Shown here one piece after another: positions 1 to 12,490 of a DNA stretch of 64,000 bases. How positions within the stretch are numbered: the stretch's first letter is position 1; each line of letters begins with the position of its first letter. A program made the translations under genes and the position numbers. Under the pieces are notes generated by a model. It searched no databases. It was not told the origin of the DNA and was given only the letters and a program-made list of their open reading frames with translations. The stretch is from Acanthosoma haemorrhoidale (lineage: Eukaryota; Arthropoda; Insecta; Hemiptera; Acanthosomatidae). The stretch is from positions 124,938,639 through 125,002,638 of the forward strand of contig OV884009.1 of NCBI GenBank assembly GCA_930367205.1, read 5' to 3'.

Positions 1-3000
1 CTCTTGCTCAACTTCTAGAGCCCAATCATTCAATTCATTTACAGCTTAATACGAACATATAATAAAGGAAATTAGAGGATACAGGGCTGATATTAAGTTC
101 AAATATTGTCATAAGGTGTCGTGACAAAAAGCAAGAAGAGGCTATTATCCTACCTCTTACTCTAGCAGCAAAGACCAAACCCTAGCTAGACTAATACTTT
201 CACGGAACTTTAGTTCACCATCAATAGCCAAATCCTTCGCTCGACTACTAGCGCACTATCATCCTATTCATTCACAGCTTAATCCGAACATATATTAAAA
301 GGCATTAGATGATAAAGGGCTGATATTTGGTTCATTATTGTCATGAGGTGTCGTGACAGAAGGTAAGAAGAGGCTTCTATCCTACCTCTTACTCTAGCAG
401 CAAAGGATACACCCTAGCTACACTAATACTTTCACGGAACTTCAGTTCACCATCAACAGCTAAATCCTTCGCTCGACTTCTAGCGCCCTATTATCCTAAT
501 CATTCACACCTTAATATGAACATATATTAAAATGTATTAGAGGATACAGGGCTGATATAAAGTTCATTATTGTCATAAGGTGTCGTGACAGAAAGTAAGA
601 AGAGGCTTTTATCCTACCTCTTAATCTAGCAACAGAGGTTACACTCTAGCTAGACTAATACTTCCTTGGAACATTAGTTTACTATCAATAGTCAAATCCA
701 ACAGGAAGTATGAAGAGGCTTTTATCCTACCTCCTACTCTAGCGGCAGCGGATACACCCTAGCTAGTCTAATACTTCTAGTAATAATACTTCAGTAATAA
801 TACTTCAGTTTACCATCAATAGCCAAATCCTTCCATTGACTTCTAGCGCCCTATCATCCCATTGATTCACAGCTTAGTACGAACATATATTGAAGGGTAT
901 TAGAGGATACAGGGCTGATATTAGGTTCAATTATTGTCATGAGGTGTCGTGATTACAGGTAAGAAGAAGCTTTTATCCTACCTCTTACTCTAGCAGCAGA
1001 GAATACACCCTAGCTAGACTAATACTTTTACGGAACTTCAGTTCACCATCAACAGCTAAATCCTTCGCTCGACTTCTAGCGCCCTATTATCCTAATCATT
1101 CACACCTTAATATGAACATATATTAAAATGTATTAGAGGATACAGGGCTGATATAAAGTTCATTATTGTCATAAGGTGTCGTGACAGAAAGTAAGAAGAG
1201 GCTTTTATCCTACCTCTTAATCTAGCAACAGAGGATACACTCTAGCTAGACTAATACTTTCACGGAACATTAGTTCACTATCAATAGCCAAATCCAACAG
1301 GATGTAAGATGAGGCTTTTATCCTACCTCTTACTCTAGCAGCAGAAGATACACCCTAGTTAGACTAATACTTTCATGGAATTTCAGTTCACCATTAATAG
1401 CCAAATCTCTCGCTCGACTTCTAGAGTACAATCATTCAATTCATTCACAGCTTGATACGAACATATATTAAAGGGTATTAGAGTATACAGGGCTTATATT
1501 AAGTTCAAATATTGTCATAAGGTGTCGTGATAAAAAGCAAGAAGAGGCTATTATCCTACCCCTTACTCTAGCAGCAAAGAATAAACCCTAGCTAGACTAA
1601 TACTTTGACGGAACTTCAGTTCACCATCACCAGCCAAATCCTTCGCTCGACTTCTATCGCCCTATTATCCCATTCATTCACACCTTAATCCGAACATATA
1701 TTAAAAGGCATTAGATGATAAAGGGCTGATATTTGGTTCATTATTGTCATGAGGTGTCGTGACAGAAGGTAAGAAGAGGCTTCTATCCTACCTCTTACTC
1801 TAGCAGCATAGGATACAATCTAGCTAGACTAATACTTTCACGGAACTTCAGTTCACCATCAACAGCTAAATCCTTCGCTCAACTTCTAGCGCCCTATTAT
1901 CCTAATCATTCACACCTTACTACGAACATATATTAAAATGTATTTGAGGATACAGGGCTGATATAAAGTTCATTATTGTCATAAGTTGTCTTGACAGAAA
2001 GTAAGAAGAGGCTTTTATCCTACCTCTTAATCTAGCAACAGAGGATACACCCTAGCTAAACTAATACTTTCACAGAACTTCAATTCACTATCAATAGCCA
2101 AATCCTTCACTCGACTTCTAGTGCCTTATCATCCCATTCATTCAAAGCTCAATACGAACATATATTGAAGAGTATAAGAAGATACAGGGCTGTTATTAGG
2201 TTCATTATTGTCATAAGGTTGTCGTGACATAAAGTAAGAAGAGGCTTTTATCCTACCTCTTAATCTAGCAATAGAGGATACACCCTAACTAAACTAATAA
2301 ATTTACAGAACTTCAGTTCACCATCAATAGCCGAATCCTTCACTCAACTTCTAGTGCCTTATCATCCCATTCATTTAAAGCTCAATACGAACATATATTA
2401 AAGAGTATTAGAGGATACAGGGCTGATATAAAGTTCATTATTTTCATAAGGTGTCGTGACAGAACGCAAGAAGAGGCTTTTATCCTACCTCTTACTCTAG
2501 CAGCAGAGGATACACCCTAGCTAGACTAATACTTCCACGGAACATTAGTTTACTATCAATAGTCAAATCCAACAGGAAGTATGAAGAGGCTTTTATCCTA
2601 CCTCCTACTCTAGTGGCAGCGGATACACCCTAGCTAGTCTAATACTTCCAGTAATAATACTTCAGTTTACCATCAATAGCCAAATCCTTCCATTGACTTC
2701 TAGCGCCCTATCATCCCATTCATTCACAGCTTGGTACGAACATATATTGAAGGGTATTAGAGGATACTGGGCTGATATTAGGTTCAATTATTGTCATGAG
2801 GTGTCGTGACAACAGGTAAGAAGAAGCTTTTATCCTACCTCTTACTCTAGCAGCAGAGGATACACCCTAGCTAGACTAATACTTTTACGGAACTTCAGTT
2901 CACCATCAATAGACAAATCCTTGCATCGCCTTCTAGCACCCTATCATCCCATTTATTCACAGCTTAATACAAACATATATTAAAGGAAATTAGAGGATAC

Positions 3001-6000
3001 GGTGCTAATATTAGGTTAATTATTGTCATAAGGTGTCGTGACAGAAAGTAGGAAGAGGCTTTTATCCTACCTCTTACTCTAGCAGCAGAGGATACACCCT
3101 AGTAAGACTAATACTTTCATGGAATTTCAGTTCACCATCAATAGAAAAATCCAACAGGATGTAAATAGAGGCTTTTATCCTACCGCTTACTCTAGCAGCA
3201 GAAGATACACCCTAGTTAGACTAATACTTTCATGGAATTTAAGTTCACCATCAATAGCCAAATCTCTCGCTCGACTTCTAGCGTACAAACATCCTATTCA
3301 TTCACAGCTCAATCCGAACATATATTAAAAGGCATTAGATGATAAAGGGCTGATATTTGGTTCATTATTGTCATGAGGTGTCGTGACAGAAGGTAAGAAG
3401 AGGCTTCTATCCTACCTCTTACTCTAGCAGCATAGGATACACTCTAGCTAGACTAATACTTTCACGGAACTTCAGTTCACCATCAATAGCCAAATCTCTC
3501 GCTCGACTTCTAGAGTACAATCATCCTATTCATTCACAGCTCAATCCGAACATATATTAAAAGGCATTAGATGATAAAGGGCTGATATTTGGTTCATTAT
3601 TGTCATGAGGTGTCGTGACAGAAGGTAAGAAGAGGCTTCTATCCTACCTCTTACTCTAGCAGCATAGGATACACTCTAGCTAGACTAATATTTTCACGGA
3701 ACTTCAGTTCACCATCAACAGCTAAATCCTTCGCTCGACTTCTAACGTCCTATCATCCCATTCATTCACAGCTTGATACGAACATATATTAAAGGGTATT
3801 AGAGGATACAGGGCTGATATCAAGTTCAATTATTGTCATTAGGTGTCGTGACAGAATGTAAGAACAGCCTTCTATTCTACCTCTTATTCTAGCAGCAGAG
3901 GATACACCCTAGCTAGACTAGTGCTTCTACGAAACTTTATATTACCATCAACAGCCAAACCCTTCGCTCGACATCTAGCGTCCTATTATCCCATTCATTC
4001 ACAGCTTGATACGAACATATATTAAAAGAAATTAGAGGATACAGGGCTGATATTAGGTTTAATGATCGTCATGAGGTGTCGTGACAAAAGGTAAGAAGAG
4101 GCTTCTATCCTACCTCTTACTCTAGCAGCAGAGGATACACCCTAGCTAGACTAGTGCTTCCACGAAACTTTATATTACCATCAACAGCCAAATCCTTCGC
4201 TCGACATCTAGCGTCCTATTATCCCATTCATTCACAGCTTGATACGAACATATATTAAAAGAAATTAGAGGATACAGGGCTGATATTAGGTTTAATGATC
4301 GTCATGAGGTGTCGTGACAAAAGGTAAGAAGAGGCTTCTATCCTACCTCTTACTCTAGCAGCAGAGGATACACCCTTGCTAGACTAATTCTTTCATGAAA
4401 TTTCAGTTCACCATCAATAGATAAATCCAACAGGATGTAAGAAGAGGCTTTTATCCTACCTCTTACTCTAGCAGCAGAAGATACACCCTAGTTAGACTAA
4501 TACTTTCATGGGATTTCAATTCACCATCAATAGCCAAATCTCTTGCTCAACTTCTAAAGCCCAATCATTCAATTCATTCACAGCTTAATCCGAACATATA
4601 TTAAAAGGCATTAGATGATAAAGGGCTGATATTTGGTTCATTATTGTCATGAGGTGTCGTGACAGAAGGTAAGAAGAGGCTTCTAACCTACCTCTTACTC
4701 TAGCAGCAAAGGATACACCCTAGCTACACTAATACTTTCACGGAACTTCAGTTCACCATCAACAGCTAAATCCTTCGCTCGACTTCTAGCGCCCTATTAT
4801 CCTAATCATTCACACCTTACTACGAACATATATTAAAATGTATTTGAGGATACAGGGCTGATATAAAGTTCATTATTGTCATAAGTTGTCTTGACAGAAA
4901 GTAAGAAGAGGCATTTATCCTACCTCTTAATCTAGCAACAGAGGATACACCCTAGCTAAACTAATACTTTCACAGAACTTCAGTTCACCATCAATAGCCG
5001 AATCCTTCACTCAACTTCTAGTGCCTTATCATCCCATTCATTTAAAGCTCAACACGAACATATATTAAAGAGCATTAGAGGATACAGGGCTGATATAAAG
5101 TTCATTATTTTCATAAGGTGTCGTGACAGAACGCAAGAAGAGGCTTTTATCCTACCTCTTACTCTAGCAGCAGAGGATACACCCTAGCTAGACTAATACT
5201 TTTACGGAACTTCAGTTCACCATCAATAGACAAATCCTTGCATCGCCTTCTAGCGCCCTATCATCCCATTTATTCACAGCTTAATACAAACATATATTAA
5301 AGGAAATTAGAGGATACGGTGCTAATATTAGGTTAATTATTGTCATAAGGTGTCGTGACAGAAAGTAGGAAGAGGCTTTTATCCTACCTCTTACTCTAGC
5401 AGCAGAGGATACACCCTAGTAAGACTAATACTTTCATGGAATTTCAGTTCACCATCAATAGAAAAATCCAACAAGATGTAAGAAGAGGCTTTTATCCTAC
5501 CGCTTACTCTAGCAGCAGAAGGTACACCCTAGTTAGACTAATACTTTCATGGAATTTAAGTTCACCATCAATAGCCAAATCTCTCGCTCGACTTCTAGAG
5601 TACAATCATCCTATTCATTCACAGCTCAATCCGAACATATATTAAAAGGCATTAGATGATAAAGGGCTGATATTTGGTTCATTATTGTCATGAGGTGTCG
5701 TGACAGAAGGTAAGAAGAGGCTTCTATCCTACCTCTTACTCTAGCAGCATAGGATACACCCTAGCTAAACTAATAAATTTACAGAACTTCAGTTCACCAT
5801 CAATAGCCAAATCCTTCACTCAACTTCTAGTGCCTTATCATCCCATTCATTTAAAGCTCAATACGAACATATATTAAAGAGTATTAGAGGATACAGGGCT
5901 GATATAAAGTTCATTATTTTCATAAGGTGTCGTGATAGAACGCAAGAAGAGGCTTTTATCCTACCTCTTACTCAAGCAGCAGAGGATACACCCTAGCTAG

Positions 6001-7174
6001 ACTAATACTTCCTTGGAACATTAGTTTACTATCAATAGTCAAATCCAACAGGAAGTATGAAGAGGCTTTTATCCTACCTCTTACTCTAGCAGCAGAGGAT
6101 ACACCCTAGCTAGACTAATACTTCCTTGGAACATTAGTTTACTATCAATAGTCAAATCCAATTGGAAGTATGAAGAGGCTTTTATCCTACCTCCTACTCT
6201 AGCGGCAGCGGATACACCCTAGCTAGTCTAATACTTCCAGTAATAATACTTCAGTAATAATACTTCAGTTTACCATCAATAGCCAAATCCTTCCATTGAC
6301 TTCTAGCACCCTATCATCCCATTCATTCACAGCTTAGTACGAACATATATTGAAGGGTATTAGAGGATACGGTGCTAATATTAGGTTAATTATTGTCATA
6401 AGGTGTCGTGACAGAAAGTAGGAAGAGGCTTTTATCCTACCTCTTACTCTAGCAGCAGAGGATACACCCTAGTTAGACCAATACTTTCATGGAATTTCAG
6501 TTCACCATCAACAGCCAATTCTCTCGCTCGACTTCCAGAGCCCAATCATTCAATTCATTCACAGCTTAATACGAACATATATTAAAAGGCACCTTACTAC
6601 GAACATATATTAAAATGTATTTGAGGATACAGGGCTGATATAAAGTTCATTATTGTCATAAGTTGTCGTGACAGAAAGTAAGAAGAGGCTTTTATCCTAC
6701 CTCTTACTCTAGCAGCAGAAGATACACCCTCGTTAGACTAATACTTTTATGGAATTTCAGTTCACCATCAATAGCCAAATCCTTCACTCAACTTCAAGCG
6801 CCTTATCATCCCATTCATTTAAAGCTCAATACGAACATATATTGAAAAGTATTAAAAGATACAGGGCTGTTATTAGGTTCATAATTGTCATAAGATGTCG
6901 AGACATAAAGTTAGAAGAGGCTTTTATCCTACCTCTTACTCTAGCAGCAGAGGATACACTCTAGCTAGACTAATACTTCCACGGCCATTAATTAACCGTC
7001 TATAGGCCAATCCAACAGGAAGTATGAAGAGGCTTTTATCCTACCTCTTACTCTAGCAGCAGAGGATACACCCTAGCTAAACTAATACATTTACAGAACT
7101 TCAGTTCACCATCAATAGCCAAATCCTTCACTCAACTTCTAGAGCCTTATCATCCCATTCATTTAAATCTCAAT
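1..7174 (+). repeat. 232-bp satellite array, irregular mosaic block
   Basis: Head-to-tail satellite monomers, all in the same orientation. The 232-bp period is direct: the CTTCAGTTCACC landmark at 1614 recurs at 1846. Full monomers are interspersed with short ones in which sequence around AAATCC is joined directly to AACAGGA(A/T)GTA(A/T)GA, for example near 700, 1300, 2565, 3150, 4430, 5470, 6045, 6160 and 7010. No regular higher-order period is visible. Instead there are scattered local copies: about 2830-3440 resembles 5147-5757 (offset 2317), part of 1850-2030 resembles 4750-4930 (offset 2900), and two almost identical monomers lie side by side at about 3920-4380. Mosaicism of this kind is expected from unequal exchange or gene conversion. 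No gene is supported here; the small open frames are periodic by-products of the satellite. Confidence 0.95.
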
Positions 7175-10100
7175 ACGAACATATATTGAAGGGTATTAGA
7201 GGATACAGGGCTGATATTAGGTTCAATTATTGTCATGAGGTGTCAAGACAAAATGTAAGATGAAGCTTTTATCCTACCTCTTACTCTAGCAGCAAAGGAT
7301 ACACCCTAGCTAGACTAATACTTTTACGGAACTTCAGTTCATCATCAATAGACAAATCCTTGCATCGCCTTCTAGCGCCCTATCATCCCATTTATTCACA
7401 GCTTAATACGAACATATATTAAAGGAAATTAGAGGATACGGTGCTAATATTAGGTTAATTATTGTCATAAGGTGTCGTGACAGAAAGTAAGAAGGGGCTT
7501 TTATCCTACCTCTTACTCTAGCAGCAGAGGATACACCCTAGTTAGACTAATACTTTCATGGAATTTCAGTTCACCATCAATAGAAAAATCCAACAGGATG
7601 TAAGAAGAGGCTTTTATCCTACCTCTTACTCTAGCAGTAGAGGATACACCCTAGCTAGACTAACATTTACACGGAACTCCAGTTCACCATCAACAGCCTA
7701 ATCCTTCGCTCGACTTCTAGCGCCCTATCATCCTATTCATGCACAGCTTAATATGAACATATATTAAAGGGTATTAGAGAATACAGGGCGGATATTAGGT
7801 TCATTTTTGTCATAACGTGTCGTGACAGAAAGTAAGAAGAGATTTTTATCCTACCACTTACTCTAGCAGCAGAGGATACACCCTAGCTAGACTAATACTC
7901 CCACGGAACATTAGTTCACTATCAATAGTCAAATCCAACAGGAAGTATGAAGAGGCTTTTATCCTACCTCCTACTCTAGCGGCAGCGGATACACCCTAGC
8001 TAGTCTAATACTTCCAGTAATAATACTTCAGTAATAATAATTCAGTTTACCATCAATAGCTAAATCCTTCCATTGACTTCTAGCGCCCTATCATCCCATT
8101 CATTCACAGCTTAGTACGAACATATATTGAAGGGTATTAGAGGATACAGGGCTGATATTAGGTTCAATTATTGTCATGAGGTGTCAAGACAAAATGTAAG
8201 ATGAAGCTTTTATCCTACCTCTTACTCTAGCAGCAAAGGATACACCCTAGCTAGACTAATACTTTTACGGAACTTCAGTTCATCATCAATAGACAAATCC
8301 TTGCATCGCCTTCTAGCGCCCTATCATCCCATTTATTCACAGCTTAATACGAACATATATTAAAGGAAATTAGAGGATACGGTGCTAATATTAGGTTAAT
8401 TATTGTCATAAGGTGTCGTGACAGAAAGTAAGAAGGGGCTTTTATCCTACCTCTTACTCTAGCAGCAGAGGATACACCCTAGTTAGACTAATACTTTCAT
8501 GGAATTTCAGTTCACCATCAATAGAAAAATCCAACAGGATGTAAGAAGAGGCTTTTATCCTACCTCTTACTCTAGCAGTAGAGGATACACCCTAGCTAGA
8601 CTAACATTTACACGGAACTCCAGTTCACCATCAACAGCCTAATCCTTCACTCGACTTCTAGCGCCCTATCATCCTATTCATGCACAGCTTAATATGAACA
8701 TATATTAAAGGGTATTAGAGGATACAGGGCTGATATTAGGTTCATTTTTGTCATAACGTGTCGTGACAGAAAGTAAGAAGAGATTTTTATCCTACCACTT
8801 ACTCTAGCAGCTGAGGATACACCCTAGCTAGACTAATACTCCCACGGAACATTAGTTCACTATCAATAGTCAAATCCAACAGGAAGTATGAAGAGGCTTT
8901 TATCCTACCTCCTACTCTAGCGGCAGCGGATACACCCTAGCTAGTCTAATACTTTCAGTAATAATACTTCAGTAATAATAATTCAGTTTACCATCAATAG
9001 CTAAATCCTTCCATTGACTTCTAGCGCCCTATCATCCCATTCATTCACAGCTTAGTACGAACATATAATGAAGGGTATTAGAGGATACAGGGCTGATATT
9101 AGGTTCAATTATTGTCATGAGGTGTCGAGACAAAAGGTAAGATGAAGCTTTTATCCTACCTCTTACTCTAGCAGCAAAGGATACACCCTAGCTAGACTAA
9201 TACTTTTACGGAACTTCAGTTCACCATCAATAGACAAATCCTTGCATCGCCTTCAAGCGCCCTATCATCCCATTTATTCACAGCTTAATACGAACATATA
9301 TTAAAGGAAATTAGAGGATACGGTGCTAACATTAGGTTAATTATTGTCATAAGGTGTCGTGACAGAAAGTAAGAAGGGGCTTTTATCCTACCTCTTACTC
9401 TAGCAGCAGAGGATACACCCTAGTTAGACTAATACTTTCATGGAATTTCAGTTCACCATCAATAGAAAAATCCAACAGGATGTAAGAAGAGGCTTTTATC
9501 CTACCTCTTACTCTAGCAGTAGAGGATACACCCTAGCTAGACTAACATTTACACGGAACTCCAGTTCACCATCAACAGCCTAATCCTTCGCTCGACTTCT
9601 ATCGCCCTATCATCCTATTCATGCACAGCTTAATATGAACATATATTAAAGGGTATTAGAGGATACAGGGCTGATATTAGGTTCATTTTTGTCATAAGGT
9701 GTCGTGACAGAAAGTAAGAAGAGTCTTTTATCCTACCACTTACTCTAGCAGCAGAGGATACACCCTAGCTAGACTAATACTTCCACGGAACATTAGTTCA
9801 CTATCAATAGTTAAATCCAACAGGAAGTATGAGGAGGCTTTTATCCTACCTCCTACTCTAGCGGCAGCGGATACACCCTAGCTAGTCTAATACTGCCAGT
9901 AATAATACTTCAGTAATAATAATTCAGTTTACCATCAATAGCTAAATCCTTCCATTGACTTCTAGCACCCTATCATCCCATTCATTCACAGCTTAGTACG
10001 AACATATATTGAAGGGTATTAGAGGATACAGGGCTGATATTAGGTTCAATTATTGTCATGAGGTGTCGTGACAAAAGGTAAGAAGAAGCTTTTATCCTAC

Positions 10101-12258
10101 CTCTTACTCTAGCAGCAATGGATACACCCTAGCTAGACTAATACTTTTACGGAACTTCAGTTCACCATCAATAGACAAATCCTTGCATCGCCTTCAAGCG
10201 CCCTATCATCCCATTTATTCACAGCTTAATACGAACATATATTAAAGGAAATTAGAGGATACGGTGCTAACATTAGGTTAATTATTGTCATAAGGTGTCG
10301 TGACAGAAAGTAAGAAGGGGCTTTTATCCTACCTCTTACTCTAGCAGCAGAGGATACACCCTAGTTAGACTAATACTTTCATGGAATTTCAGTTCACCAT
10401 CAATAGAAAAATCCAACAGGATGTAAGAAGAGGCTTTTATCCTACCTCTTACTCTAGCAGTAGAGGATACACCCTAGCTAGACTAACATTTACACGGAAC
10501 TCCAGTTCACCATCAACAGCCTAATCCTTCGCTCGACTTCTATCGCCCTATCATCCTATTCATGCACAGCTTAATATGAACATATATTAAAGGGTATTAG
10601 AGGATACAGGGCTGATATTAGGTTCATTTTTGTCATAAGGTGTCGTGACAGAAAGTAAGAAGAGTCTTTTATCCTACCACTTACTCTAGCAGCAGAGGAT
10701 ACACCCTAGCTAGACTAATACTTCCACGGAACATTAGTTCACTATCAATAGTTAAATCCAACAGGAAGTATGAGGAGGCTTTTATCCTACCTCCTACTCT
10801 AGCGGCAGCGGATACACCCTAGCTAGTCTAATACTGCCAGTAATAATACTTCAGTAATAATAATTCAGTTTACCATCAATAGCTAAATCCTTCCATTGAC
10901 TTCTAGCACCCTATCATCCCATTCATTCACAGCTTAGTACGAACATATATTGAAGGGTATTAGAGGATACAGGGCTGATATTAGGTTCAATTATTGTCAT
11001 GAGGTGTCGTGACAAAAGGTAAGAAGAAGCTTTTATCCTACCTCTTACTCTAGCAGCAATGGATACACCCTAGCTAGACTAATACTTTTACGGAACTTCA
11101 GTTCACCATCAATAGACAAATCCTTGCATCGCCTTCAAGCGCCCTATCATCCCATTTATTCACAGCTTAATACGAACATATATTAAAGGAAATTAGAGGA
11201 TACGGTGCTAACATTAGGTTAATTATTGTCATAAGGTGTCGTGACAGAAAGTAAGAAGGGGCTTTTATCCTACCTCTTACTCTAGCAGCAGAGGATACAC
11301 CCTAGTTAGACTAATACTTTCATGGAATTTCAGTTCACCATCAATAGAAAAATCCAACAGGATGTAAGAAGAGGCTTTTATCCTACCTCTTACTCTAGCA
11401 GTAGAGGATACACCCTAGCTAGACTAACATTTACACGGAACTCCAGTTCACCATCAACAGCCTAATCCTTCGCTCGACTTCTATCGCCCTATCATCCTAT
11501 TCATGCACAGCTTAATATGAACATATATTAAAGGGTATTAGAGGATACAGGGCTGATATTAGGTTCATTTTTGTCATAAGGTGTCGTGACAGAAAGTAAG
11601 AAGAGTCTTTTATCCTACCACTTACTCTAGCAGCAGAGGATACACCCTAGCTAGACTAATACTTCCACGGAACATTAGTTCACTATCAATAGTTAAATCC
11701 AACAGGAAGTATGAGGAGGCTTTTATCCTACCTCCTACTCTAGCGGCAGCGGATACACCCTAGCTAGTCTAATACTGCCAGTAATAATACTTCAGTAATA
11801 ATAATTCAGTTTACCATCAATAGCTAAATCCTTCCATTGACTTCTAGCACCCTATCATCCCATTCATTCACAGCTTAGTACGAACATATATTGAAGGGTA
11901 TTAGAGGATACAGGGCTGATATTAGGTTCAATTATTGTCATGAGGTGTCGTGACAAAAGGTAAGAAGAAGCTTTTATCCTACCTCTTACTCTAGCAGCAA
12001 TGGATACACCCTAGCTAGACTAATACTTTTACGGAACTTCAGTTCACCATCAATAGACAAATCCTTGCATCGCTTTCTAGCGCCCTATCATCCCATTTAT
12101 TCACAGCTTAATACGAACATATATTAAAGGAAATTAGAGGATACGGTGCTAATATTAGGTTAATTATTGTCATAAGGTGTCGTGACAGAAAGTAAGAAGG
12201 GGCTATTATCCTACCTCTTACTCTAGCAGCAGAGGATACACCCTAGTTAGACTAATAC
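7175..12258 (+). repeat. 941-bp higher-order satellite array (about 5.4 copies)
   Basis: A diagnostic variant, AGCAGCAAAGG or AGCAGCAATGG, starts at 7288, 8229, 9170, 10111, 11052 and 11993, always exactly 941 bp apart. Landmarks at 7332, 7564, 7677, 7909, 8040 and 8273 show that each unit holds five monomers of 232, 113, 232, 131 and 233 bp. The 113- and 131-bp members are short forms. The 131-bp form also carries an extra stretch of about 18 bases made of AATAATACTTCAGT-like repeats. Neighbouring units differ by only a few substitutions, so homogenisation acts on the 941-bp unit rather than on single monomers. The last unit is incomplete and runs into a one-monomer duplication at 12027-12490. 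Confidence 0.95.
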
Positions 12259-12490
12259 TTTTACGGAACTTCAGTTCACCATCAATAGACAAATCCTTGC
12301 ATCGCTTTCTAGCGCCCTATCATCCCATTTATTCACAGCTTAATACGAACATATATTAAAGGAAATTAGAGGATACGGTGCTAATATTAGGTTAATTATT
12401 GTCATAAGGTGTCGTGACAGAAAGTAAGAAGGGGCTATTATCCTACCTCTTACTCTAGCAGCAGAGGATACACCCTAGTTAGACTAATAC
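12027..12490 (+). repeat. Single-monomer tandem duplication at the end of the 941-bp array
   Basis: Two 232-bp copies, 12027-12258 and 12259-12490, look identical by eye. Both run from ACTTTTACGGAACTTCAG through the variants TTGCATCGCTTTC and GAAGGGGCTATTATCC to CCCTAGTTAGACTAAT. The second copy replaces the short monomer that follows at this position in every full 941-bp unit, so the duplication coincides with the breakdown of the higher-order array. Confidence 0.85.

Noticed and set aside
1700..1800. Hammerhead ribozyme in the satellite (GGCTGATAT ... GTGTCGTGACAGAAAG)
   Set aside because: The CTGATAT segment does not fit the required CTGANGA core, and I see no stem arrangement that joins it to the GAAA.
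1614..1845. CENP-B-box-like motif
   Set aside because: TTCG is present in CCTTCGCTCGAC, but the required CGGG half is absent at the proper distance.
3119..3328. Open frames of 69-71 codons in the satellite (also 5436-5645 and 6749-6964)
   Set aside because: They recur with the satellite, change length with single substitutions, cross monomer junctions and have no recognisable domain. They are chance frames in a repeat.
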